This document shows positions 32,855-39,767 of a DNA stretch of 39,767 bases, in pieces. Under the pieces are notes generated by a model. It did no database searches. It was given only the letters and a program-made list of their open reading frames with translations, and was not told the DNA's origin. The stretch is from an uncultured Desulfobulbaceae bacterium (lineage in GTDB: Bacteria; Desulfobacterota; Desulfobulbia; Desulfobulbales; BM004): NCBI GenBank assembly GCA_947259115.1, contig CAMYKS010000024.1, positions 1 through 39,767 on the forward strand, in the 5' to 3' direction. The first letter of the stretch is position 1. The number at the start of each line of letters is the position of its first letter. Made by a program: the position numbers and the translations under genes.

Positions 32855-34354
32855 ATGCATCCCCTGGAAAAGAAAACCTTGCAAACAGTGGAGCAGGAAC
32901 AGTTGCTGCAGGCCGGTGAAAAAGTTGTCATCGGGGTCTCAGCCGGACCTGACTCCATGGCACTTCTGCATGTCCTGACCCGCCTGGCTCCTATTTTAGA
33001 TATTATTCCAATTGCTGTTTATGTCAACCATGGACTCAGGCCTGATGAAGCCCATGGGGAAAAAAATCTTGTTGCAGCGGAGGCAGATCGGCTTGGTATA
33101 GATTTCTTTTGCGGCTCTGTCGATGTCAAAGGGTTGGCAGCAAGACAAAAACTTTCAATCGAACATGGAGCAAGGTTGCTGCGCTACGATTTTCTTGAAA
33201 AAACAGCCCGGGAATGCGGTGCCCAAAAAATTGGCGTAGCACACACTGCAGACGACCAGGCCGAAGAAGTTCTTCTGCGTCTTATCAGAGGTACAGCCCG
33301 GAAGGGGCTATCGGGCATGAAAACCATTAGAGCCGGCAGAATTATCCGGCCTTTCCTGCGTTTTCCCAAGTCCGACCTGCTTGACTATCTCATAAAACAT
33401 TCCATCCCATTCCAGCAAGACAGTTCCAATAGGCAGAATTTCTACCTGCGAAACCGCATAAGAAATGAGTTGCTGCCGTATCTGGCAGAGAAATACAACC
33501 CGGATATCCGGCAGACTCTTATCCGCACGGCAAATATCCTGCAGGACGAAGAAGAGCTGCTGGAAACAATCACAGAAAAAGCTTTTGCAAAAATTGCCAC
33601 CCTTATCCCGGAAGCAATGGCAATGCTTCATGAACATGGGGGCAGTCCCCTGCCGAATGAGTCGTCGTACCCGCAAGGACTGCAACTCAACCTGGAACTT
33701 TTTACCATGCAACACCCTGCAATCCAGAGAAGGCTTATGGAAAAATGCTGTTGGCTCATGGCATGTGAGCCCCGGTCCAGGCAGATAGAACACCTCCTGC
33801 ATCTTACCAAACAAAACGCTACAGGAGGTAGCCTCCACCTTGCTGATGGTCTCCGGGTTACAAAAAAAGAAGAGCAGCTTAATTTCGCCTATCCGTTGGG
33901 TCGCGGACCATTTCGCGGCACTCTGTTAACGGAAACAGAAGTTGAATTACCTGAAACCAGGATTCCTTCACCCGGCAGTTATGATTTTCCAGCACTGAAC
34001 AAAAGGCTTGTGGTGGAAGACATTGAAGGCCATATTCCAGGATCTGGAGATGTTTTCCCCACAGGGGAATATCTGGACTCTGGTCTCTTCTCCTTCCCCT
34101 TAACTTTAAGGGGCCCAAGGGCAGGGGATCGGTTTCATCCCCTTGGTGCTCCCGGAAGTAAAAAAGTTAATGATTTTCTCAATGCGCAGAAGGTAGAAAA
34201 GCATCTCCGGGCAACTATACCCGTTTTATGCGCCGATGACTCAATTCTTGCCCTGCCCGGCCTTCGCATCGATCATCGTTTCAGGGTTACCGAAAAAACA
34301 ACACATGCTATCAGGGTGAGTTGGGAAGAAATGGAAAGAGAGGGAAAAGGGTAA
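32855..34354 (+). CDS. tilS: tRNA(Ile)-lysidine synthase TilS
   Basis: This 499-residue protein has the PP-loop ATPase motif as SAGPDS (residues 29-34; SGGxDS is the usual form, so the second position is Ala), then VNHGLRPDEAHGEK, the GARLLRYDFLE and HTADDQAEEVLLRLIRGT motifs, RPFLRFPKSDLLDYL and DSSNRQNFYLRNRIRNELLPYL. The C-terminal TilS substrate domain (LRGPRAGDRFHPLGAPGSKKVNDFLNAQKV) is present. It ligates lysine to C34 of the AUA-reading tRNA(Ile), an essential change. The length is within the long-form range. It stands alone, divergent from ogt. Confidence 0.96.
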   Translation: MHPLEKKTLQTVEQEQLLQAGEKVVIGVSAGPDSMALLHVLTRLAPILDIIPIAVYVNHGLRPDEAHGEKNLVAAEADRLGIDFFCGSVDVKGLAARQKLSIEHGARLLRYDFLEKTARECGAQKIGVAHTADDQAEEVLLRLIRGTARKGLSGMKTIRAGRIIRPFLRFPKSDLLDYLIKHSIPFQQDSSNRQNFYLRNRIRNELLPYLAEKYNPDIRQTLIRTANILQDEEELLETITEKAFAKIATLIPEAMAMLHEHGGSPLPNESSYPQGLQLNLELFTMQHPAIQRRLMEKCCWLMACEPRSRQIEHLLHLTKQNATGGSLHLADGLRVTKKEEQLNFAYPLGRGPFRGTLLTETEVELPETRIPSPGSYDFPALNKRLVVEDIEGHIPGSGDVFPTGEYLDSGLFSFPLTLRGPRAGDRFHPLGAPGSKKVNDFLNAQKVEKHLRATIPVLCADDSILALPGLRIDHRFRVTEKTTHAIRVSWEEMEREGKG

Positions 34355-34363
34355 AGGAATTAA

Positions 34364-34383
34364 GGGTTTGAGGGGTCAAGGGG
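34364..34383 (+). repeat. GGGGTCAAGG-family dispersed repeat after tilS
   Basis: GGGTTTGAGGGGTCAAGGGG lies 9 bases beyond the tilS stop and is followed by ACTGTAAATCATTG, a word also like the one at 4300-4312. Confidence 0.55.
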
Positions 34384-34540
34384 ACTGTAAATCATTGTCA
34401 GTGCGTTGGTTAACGAATCGAACTCTTGAACAGCGCGCGTCTTAGCTCAAAAAAGCATATCTACATTGATAGAAATAGTTTGGCAATACTTTCAGGTAAG
34501 ACGAATAAGTGCGCAGGACATAACCGTAAGGAGACCAATA

Positions 34541-35014
34541 ATGAAACTAACTCTGTGTAGTATTTTTCTGCTGCTTAGTATAACTCTATCCCCAGCAGTT
34601 CACGCTGGAGAAGTGCGGGAAATTGTCCTAGTTGATGGCAGCGTTATTGTCGGCGAACTGGTATCACTGGCAAACGGGATCTACACCATTAATACTGCTA
34701 CCGTTGGAACCTTGCAGATTGAAGATGCAGGGGTTAAGAGCATTCGAAGTAAATCAGGCGGAATTACAGAACCAGTGAAGGCTTCGGGCCAACAGGAAAT
34801 TATGGCTCTCCAACAAAAAATCATTGCGGATGGCTCTATCATGCAACTGATTCTTGCTTTGCAGAGTGACCCTGACTTCCAGGAGATCCTCCAGGACGAA
34901 TCCATTATGAAGGCCATTAACCATGGTGACTTTAACGCCTTAATGACCAATCCGAAGATTGTGAAGTTGATGGAGAAGTCCAGTGTGCAGGAAATCAAAA
35001 GAAGAGTGGAGTAA
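34541..35014 (+). CDS. Small secreted protein with C-terminal STI1-like helices
   Basis: This 157-residue protein has a signal peptide (MKLTLCSIFLLLSITLSPAV, cut about AHA-GE), a short beta module (REIVLVDGSVIVGELVSLAN followed by GIYTINTATVGTLQIEDAGVKSI, about residues 28-65) and a helical tail (about 85-155) with the pattern DPDFQEILQDESIMKAINHG then DFNALMTNPKIVKLMEK, which resembles STI1/Hop DP-type modules. AAGGAGA lies seven bases before this ATG; in-frame codons upstream (from 34466) lack such a site and would bury the signal peptide. It is probably periplasmic; the function is unknown. It appears to be a single gene. Confidence 0.8.
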   Translation: MKLTLCSIFLLLSITLSPAVHAGEVREIVLVDGSVIVGELVSLANGIYTINTATVGTLQIEDAGVKSIRSKSGGITEPVKASGQQEIMALQQKIIADGSIMQLILALQSDPDFQEILQDESIMKAINHGDFNALMTNPKIVKLMEKSSVQEIKRRVE

Positions 35015-35290
35015 CGAGATTCAGGCGCTATCTGAATAGTTCAGAGTCCTTCCTCCACCCATTGGTCAATTGGGGCAGAAAAAAAGACAAAAAATAACCC
35101 CAACTGGCTTCCCTCTTTGCTTTTTATCGCGAATTAATTAATGTCGGACGCCGTGTGGGGTTCTAAATATTATTTACCATATTTATTTTGTTCTGCAAAT
35201 ATATAAATTAAAGACCTCGCTCAGCTTCACAACAGAAGGAGGGGAGTAGTCACTTAATCCTGGCAGCTACTTTATATAATTCAGCAAATC
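35015..35290. other. Intergenic region between convergent genes
   Basis: No gene is seen. TTGGGG (35070-35075) and CCCCAA (35098-35103) could form a six-base stem with a 22-nt A-rich loop; without a T-run right after it this is at best a weak terminator. Confidence 0.4.
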
Positions 35291-36043
35291 TTAACCGCGG
35301 ATTGAATAACCGCCGTCTACCACAATGGTCTGCCCCTGGATCATGGCAGCAAGATCTGAACATAAAAACAGGGCAACATCAGCAACATCTTCAGGCGTTG
35401 CTAAACGGCCCAATGGGGTTTTGGAGAGTGCTGTATCCAGAATCTCCTGCCGGTTGGGAAATTTTTTCAAGGCTTCGGTATCTACTGCACCCGCACTGAT
35501 GGTGTTAACATTGATGCCTTTGGGGCCCAATTCAACTGCCAGGTGGCGCACCAGGGATTCCAGGGCTGCCTTGGATGCCCCGACAGCAGTATAATTCTCA
35601 ATGGCCCTTACAGCACCCAGGCTGGAAACAGCCATAATTCTGCCTCCCTGCCGCATGAGAGCAATACCTTCACGAGCTAGAGAAAGCAATGCCCGTGCAT
35701 TGATATCCATGGCCCAATTCCAATGCCGGCTGCTTAATTCAAGGGCCGGTTTCAAAACTCCCGAGGCGGCATTACTCACCATAAAGTCAAGCGTCCCGAA
35801 TTTCTTGCCTATAAGGTCAAACATATTACAGACATCTTCGTCGTTTGCCACATTTGCCTTGACAACAAAACACTTGACGCCGCAGCTTTCTATTGCTGCA
35901 GCAGTGCTTTCAGCATCCCTGCGATGCCGGACATAATTAACAACAACGTGAACTCCATTCTGGGCAAACTTCAAAGCAATCGCCCTGCCTATTCCCCTTG
36001 AACCGCCTGTTATTAATGCCACCTTGCCATTGAGTTGAAACAT
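35291..36043 (-). CDS. fabL: Enoyl-[ACP] reductase, FabL type (SDR family)
   Basis: This 250-residue short-chain dehydrogenase has the NADPH motif TGGSRGIG (12-19), NAASGVL (91-97) and the active pair Y151-x6-K158 in ENYTAVGASKAALES. The Tyr-x6-Lys spacing is that of enoyl reductases (ketoreductases have Tyr-x3-Lys). It resembles the B. subtilis FabL closely in several blocks as I recall it: VVKANV, NAASGVLKPALEL, HWNWAMDINARALL, LAVELGPKGINVN, ALKKFPNRQE and GQTIVVDGG. It would reduce trans-2-enoyl-ACP in fatty acid elongation. AGGAG lies seven bases upstream of the ATG. The neighbours are not fatty acid genes, so it is probably a stand-alone copy. Confidence 0.87.
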   Translation of the reverse strand: MFQLNGKVALITGGSRGIGRAIALKFAQNGVHVVVNYVRHRRDAESTAAAIESCGVKCFVVKANVANDEDVCNMFDLIGKKFGTLDFMVSNAASGVLKPALELSSRHWNWAMDINARALLSLAREGIALMRQGGRIMAVSSLGAVRAIENYTAVGASKAALESLVRHLAVELGPKGINVNTISAGAVDTEALKKFPNRQEILDTALSKTPLGRLATPEDVADVALFLCSDLAAMIQGQTIVVDGGYSIRG

Positions 36044-36183
36044 AGAAATTCTCCTATATTCTCGTCTGAATTGAAAGATCCAGAGAACAATTATTTATTG
36101 TCATTCCTGCTTCGCTACATTACTGAAGCAATTGATTTTTTTAATGGAAACAAGCAGAAGATTACCCGCTAATTATACTGCTT

Positions 36184-37143
36184 TCAAGAGGATTCTTTGA
36201 CCCGGGCCACATAACGCCTGCAACCGCTTACCAGCACCCTCAAAGGATTAAAGGAAACAGGTTTAAGCATAGCCGGTGCTTTGAAATCTTTAACCGAAAC
36301 TTCTTCCGGTTTTAGTAAAGGATAATGGAGCTTGCCTGGATCTGTACCTGCAAGTCCTCGATTTGCACATACCTGCCAGAGGGCACTTTTTGCTTGATCC
36401 AGACCTAAAAGCTGCATCAATGCAGTGTCGAGTGCCACCGGATTGATGGCTCCGGCAACAAGCCCCAGAGAATATGGCCGGCCGGAAATTGGACCAGAAT
36501 CATGCATGGCAACTATACCATCGAGCAGTGTTATGCCGGCCGGCAGTACTGTCAACAAATCGAGCAGATATGAAGCAAATTGTGCGGCATCATTTCCATA
36601 GCGCAGGTGCCACCATGCCTTTTGGAAACCGACTACGGTGCCGAAATAATTCTTTATTCCCAGGGTTACATAAAGTTGGCTATGGGCTTTTACCCGTGGC
36701 AGGTTGACAAGCATATCACAATCAAGGGCAGCTTGTGCTATATCCACCGTAACTCCTCCGGCAAGTTTGACCCTGGTGGATTGATCAAAATTGATGCGTT
36801 CAACAGGCAATCCTGACAATGCCTCATCAATACCAATAGCACGCATAACGCCTTTTGCCGTGCCCAAGGCCGGAGAGTCACCTATGCTGACCTTTGCACC
36901 CTGGTCCACAAACCATGCTGCCACTGCTGCAACAAATGCAGGATGCGTACAGGCCAGATGTTCTGCACTTCTGCTGCTCAACAGGTTCGGCTTCAATAGA
37001 ACCCGGGTACCGGGGCTCACCTTGAACTTAACGGCAGCACATAATCGCTCAATCTCTTCAGCTATCCGCCGGGAGTCATAATGAGCACATTGCAAGAGGG
37101 CAACTGAAGTAGAGTTATTGAACATTTTGCCTGTATATTTCAT
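36184..37143 (-). CDS. DUF362 domain-containing protein
   Basis: This 319-residue protein spans a DUF362 domain (about residues 15-270): VLLKPNLLSSRSAEHLACTHP, GAKVSIGDSPALGTAKGVMRAIGI, MLVNLPRVKAHSQLYVTLGIKNYFG and LLDGIVAMHDSGPISG are the family blocks. Some DUF362 proteins carry a ferredoxin domain; this one has no Cys-rich cluster. The family function is not established. ATG at 37143 lies inside a repeat element (37131-37211); the ATG at 37125, preceded by AGG, would give 313 residues and starts outside most of it. fabL follows 140 bases downstream. Confidence 0.88.
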   Translation of the reverse strand: MKYTGKMFNNSTSVALLQCAHYDSRRIAEEIERLCAAVKFKVSPGTRVLLKPNLLSSRSAEHLACTHPAFVAAVAAWFVDQGAKVSIGDSPALGTAKGVMRAIGIDEALSGLPVERINFDQSTRVKLAGGVTVDIAQAALDCDMLVNLPRVKAHSQLYVTLGIKNYFGTVVGFQKAWWHLRYGNDAAQFASYLLDLLTVLPAGITLLDGIVAMHDSGPISGRPYSLGLVAGAINPVALDTALMQLLGLDQAKSALWQVCANRGLAGTDPGKLHYPLLKPEEVSVKDFKAPAMLKPVSFNPLRVLVSGCRRYVARVKESS

Positions 37144-37211
37144 GAAAAATTTTGCTAGGTTTCATAACCCAGTCTTTGCTTATTCGCCATCTCGACTGGT
37201 GAAATATACAG
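37131..37211. repeat. 81-bp element with 12-bp terminal inverted repeats
   Basis: The ends CTGTATATTTCA (37131-37142) and TGAAATATACAG (37200-37211) are perfect inverted repeats. Inside are a second inverted pair (CCAGTC...GACTGG) and the word TTTCATGAAAA. Its right end is repeated exactly but inverted at 23917-23940 and its left end at 14951-14975 with two differences. The left end overlaps the first codons of the DUF362 gene and supplies its upstream ATG. It has no coding capacity, so it is MITE- or REP-like. Confidence 0.8.
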
Positions 37212-37585
37212 GAAGAGAATCACCAGTGACGGTGTTGGGCATATATACATTGTCAAAATAGAAAAAGGCCCACTTTGGGGGACAAAGTAGACCTTTTTCA
37301 GGAGAAAGGAGATAAGAGTATCACTCTTACAAAAAGTAATGCAATTGGCATGCCATTTTGAAATTTTGCTATTTTTTTGCAAAAAACTCTGCATGGGAGC
37401 GGGTTTTATTTTTTCTGCCATTTTTATGCATGAGCACCAATAGTACAATTTTTTGTACTATTGGCCCACTAATTATACTCTTTTTGGGCATAAACAAAAT
37501 TAACTCCACAATAACAACAAGTTAAAGAATTTAAAAATTTGCACCCTAACAACAGGTGCTGGCCAATCTTGTTCTTTTCAGGCTC
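37144..37585. other. Structured non-coding region between aconitase and the DUF362 gene
   Basis: No credible gene is seen (a 97-codon minus-strand frame at 37155-37448 has atypical composition and crosses the repeat and a terminator). It holds, left to right: the 81-bp element, the terminator at 37261-37299, a hairpin TAAGAGT/ACTCTTA (37313-37329), a 12-bp perfect stem CCAATAGTACAA/TTGTACTATTGG with a TTTT loop (37437-37464), and a GCACC/GGTGC stem (37541-37559) just after the aconitase stop. Confidence 0.7.
37261..37299 (-). terminator. Probable intrinsic terminator downstream of aconitase
   Basis: Outer arms GAAAAAGG/CCTTTTTC and inner arms ACTTTG/CAAAGT enclose a GGGGA loop with a small internal loop. 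On the minus strand the stem ends in CCTTTTTCTATTTT, a suitable T-tract. It lies about 290 bases beyond the aconitase stop and upstream of the DUF362 gene. Confidence 0.7.
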
Positions 37586-39517
37586 CTAAGCCGTTTTAGC
37601 CCAATTTAATAACCCTCCGGCAAGGAGGATCTCGCGGTGTCTGTTGGATACTTCCAGTGTTGCCTGTATCGGCTTTTTGTCAATCAACACCGTAAGTGTT
37701 TTCTCCCCGGCAACAATTTTCTGACGCATATCCGGAATCTCGACTGCAGCACCCTGCTTCAGCATTTCATAATCCTCAGGATTTTCAAAGGTAAGGGGCA
37801 CGATGCCAAAATTAATCAGGTTTGCCTTATGAATGCGGGCAAAACTTTTAACCAGCTTGACCTCGACCCCTAGGAAACGCGGTGCCAGGGCTGCATGTTC
37901 CCGTGAGGAACCCTGGCCGTAGTTTTCACCCCCGATCACCATACCGCCCAAATCGCCGGCAGCAGTATCGCGCGCCCTTTTGGTGAACTCCAGGTCAACC
38001 GAGTTGAAGACATATTCGCTGATTGCCGGAATGTTGCTGCGCAGCGGCAAAATCTTTGCCCCTGCTGGCATGATATGATCCGTAGTTATATTATCACCCA
38101 CCTTCAGCAGTATTGTTCCGTGCCAGGTATCTGCAAGCGGTTCGAATTCAGGAAATGGGGCAATATTGGGACCTCGGACAATTTCCACAACCTCTCCAGC
38201 CTCTCTAGGGGACTCTATCCTTTGATCTCCCAGTAAGTATTTCTCCGGAAGATCAAAATGCGGATAGTCACCTAAATCACGCGGGTCAGTGATTCTACCC
38301 TTCACAGCAGAGGCAACTGCCACCTCGGGACTGCACAGGTATACCTGGTCGTTAACCGTTCCGCTTCGTCCGGGAAAATTACGGGGAAAGGTTCGCAGTG
38401 AAATTGTACCGGTGGGCGGGGCCTGTCCCATACCGATACAGCCAAGACAGCCGGCCTGGTGCACCCTTGCGCCTGCCTTGACCAGGGTAAGCATATCACC
38501 TTGCGCAGTCATGTTTTCCAAAACCTGACGGCTGCCGGGATTAATCTCAAAACTCACATCAGTATCTATCTCCTCTTTTTCCAGGACCTTGGCAACGACC
38601 ATTAAATCCCGCAGGGAGGAATTCGAACAGGAACCCACCAGTACCTGGGCAATGGGCTTGCCAGCCACCTCTGTAACCTTAACCACGTTATCAGGTGAAG
38701 ATGGACAGGCGATCAAGGGCTCCAGGCCGGACATATCTATGTCAATCACTTCATCATAGGTTGCCCCGACATCAGCAGCCAAAGGGGTCCATAAATCACT
38801 ACGCCCCTGACTCGCCAGGAATTTTTTCGTATTTTCATCCGAGGGAAACACCGACGTGGTTGCACCCAGTTCCGCCCCGAAATTTGTAATGGAGGCCCGA
38901 TCGGTCACACTAAGTTCGCCTACTCCGGGCCCGAAATATTCCATTATGTAGCCAACTCCGCCTTTCACCGAAAGTTGCCGCAGCAACTCAAGCAGAATAT
39001 CACGCGCCGATACCCAGTCCGGTAGCTTACCGCTCAACCTGATGCCGAAAATTTTCGGCATTACCAGGTAAAAAGGCTTGCCGGCCATGGCCATGGCAAC
39101 ATCCAGGCCTCCGGCGCCAATAGCCAGCATGCCGAGGCCGCCGCCGGTTGGTGTGTGGCTGTCAGAGCCGAGCAGAGTCTTGCCGGGAGCCCCAAAGCGC
39201 TCAAGATGAACCTGATGGGAGATGCCATTGCCCGGAGGTGAAAAATAAAGACCGTATCTTCTGGCCACTGACTGCAGAAACCGATGGTCATCGGCATTCC
39301 TGAAATCCGATTGCACCAGGTTATGGTCAACGTAACAGACAGACAACTCAGTCTGAACCCGCGGAATTCCCGTCGCCTCAAATTCCAGATAGGCCATGGT
39401 CCCTGTCGCATCCTGGGTGAGGGTCTGATCGATGCGAATACCTATCTCCGCCGCTTTCTCCAGACTTCCTTCAACAAGATGGGAAGCCAGTATTTTTTCA
39501 GTAACAGTTTTAGCCAT
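37586..39517 (-). CDS. Aconitate hydratase (Aquifex-type aconitase)
   Basis: This 643-residue protein is an aconitase: GSDSHTPTGGGLGMLAIGAGGLDVA in the first third, [4Fe-4S] ligands Cys297 (VGSCSNSS), Cys357 and Cys360 (AGCLGCIGMG), NFPGRSG, and the C-terminal swivel domain with DNITTDHIMPAG and YGQGSSREHAALAPRFLGVEVKLVKSFARIHKANLINFGIVPL. It isomerises citrate and isocitrate in the TCA cycle or its reverse. The size is that of the short Aquifex-type class, not of the ~890-residue AcnA/AcnB. The start is ATG 39517 (MAKTVTEKILASHLVEG), because AAGGA lies seven bases before it; ATG at 39538 would add seven residues. A homoaconitase-like role is less likely but not excluded. Confidence 0.93.
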   Translation of the reverse strand: MAKTVTEKILASHLVEGSLEKAAEIGIRIDQTLTQDATGTMAYLEFEATGIPRVQTELSVCYVDHNLVQSDFRNADDHRFLQSVARRYGLYFSPPGNGISHQVHLERFGAPGKTLLGSDSHTPTGGGLGMLAIGAGGLDVAMAMAGKPFYLVMPKIFGIRLSGKLPDWVSARDILLELLRQLSVKGGVGYIMEYFGPGVGELSVTDRASITNFGAELGATTSVFPSDENTKKFLASQGRSDLWTPLAADVGATYDEVIDIDMSGLEPLIACPSSPDNVVKVTEVAGKPIAQVLVGSCSNSSLRDLMVVAKVLEKEEIDTDVSFEINPGSRQVLENMTAQGDMLTLVKAGARVHQAGCLGCIGMGQAPPTGTISLRTFPRNFPGRSGTVNDQVYLCSPEVAVASAVKGRITDPRDLGDYPHFDLPEKYLLGDQRIESPREAGEVVEIVRGPNIAPFPEFEPLADTWHGTILLKVGDNITTDHIMPAGAKILPLRSNIPAISEYVFNSVDLEFTKRARDTAAGDLGGMVIGGENYGQGSSREHAALAPRFLGVEVKLVKSFARIHKANLINFGIVPLTFENPEDYEMLKQGAAVEIPDMRQKIVAGEKTLTVLIDKKPIQATLEVSNRHREILLAGGLLNWAKTA

Positions 39518-39629
39518 TGTTTTGTCCTTCATGTTCATTTATTTACAGTAAAGAATCCGGGCCCTGAGGACCCGGCTTTGACTCGCCTCTTGAAGAGGCT
39601 GCTGCCGCGTACAACTTATTTATTTTTCA

Positions 39630-39752
39630 GGCACAAAGGGACAAAGAGACAAAGGCACAAAGTAAAATAACGATGCACATAGGGAAGACAGAGTTCTTTG
39701 TATTCTTATGAAAAGTATCAAGTCCGCTTTAAAAACTTTGTGCCTCTGTGCC
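39630..39752. repeat. Octamer tandem repeat with inverted counterpart
   Basis: Four octamers GGCACAAA, GGGACAAA, GAGACAAA, GGCACAAA run from 39630 to 39661, and the inverted form CTTTGTGCC TCTGTGCC lies at 39736-39752 with about 75 unremarkable bases between. The layout is like the heptad pair that flanks the four-helix gene but with no gene inside. Confidence 0.7.
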
Positions 39753-39767
39753 TTTTGCACTAGCCTC

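Noticed and set aside
35291..36043. Ketoacyl-ACP reductase FabG
   Set aside because: The active-site spacing is Tyr-x6-Lys and several blocks are FabL-like.
37155..37448. A 97-codon minus-strand gene
   Set aside because: It runs through the repeat element and a terminator hairpin, has unusual composition and no Shine-Dalgarno.

Overview
The window looks like a chromosomal segment of a diderm bacterium, most likely a member of the Desulfobacterota (former Deltaproteobacteria, perhaps Desulfobulbales-like). This is inferred from a geobacter-type GspN in a GspC-N type II secretion (T2SS) cluster, an Aquifex-type aconitase, a B. subtilis-like FabL enoyl reductase, a lipid A-type acyltransferase and a beta-barrel protein. 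It is dense core genome with no phage, transposase, CRISPR, tRNA or rRNA gene that I can see. No marker fixes the genus.

Layout. 1-2438 (+): the 3' end of an outer-membrane beta-barrel gene with a strong terminator, an LpxL/HtrB-like acyltransferase, and a small four-helix-bundle gene flanked by inverted heptad repeats. 2443-16990 (-): a T2SS cluster, in transcription order gspF, a 1-kb repeat-rich gap, then gspG-H-I-J-K-L-M-N-C-D-E. It supplies the inner-membrane platform (F, L, M, C), the major and minor pseudopilins (G; H, I, J, K), the secretin (D) and the ATPase (E). The prepilin peptidase is not in the window. 17117-23677 (-): an FKBP isomerase, an MscS channel, an M23 peptidase with a coupled zinc-ribbon protein, the cmoA-cmoB tRNA wobble-uridine pair, YhbY and a TraB/PrgY-family membrane protein. 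24118-32107: a LysM lytic transglycosylase (-) divergent from an unusually long class A penicillin-binding protein (+), which is followed by a large outer-membrane-type lipoprotein with TPR-like helices. This is a cell-wall neighbourhood. 32109-39517: ogt (-), tilS (+), a small secreted STI1-like protein (+), fabL (-), a DUF362 protein (-) and aconitase (-).

The most unusual content is between genes. Several gaps carry a so far unnamed tandem stem-loop repeat: a fixed AATC linker followed by a 22-23-nt hairpin whose arms differ with base-pair compensation, while the loop keeps TTTTGTA, TTTCGTA or TTTCGTTAG. There are four units at 12269-12373, three at 15361-15438 and one on the minus strand at 4159-4184, all within the T2SS locus. 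Other gap elements are a six-copy GGGGTCAAGG-type repeat, an 81-bp element with 12-bp terminal inverted repeats at the start of the DUF362 gene, a 17-bp triplicate with a distant inverted copy, and paired inverted short tandem repeats. One such pair encloses the four-helix-bundle gene and resembles the layout of 23S rRNA intervening sequences.
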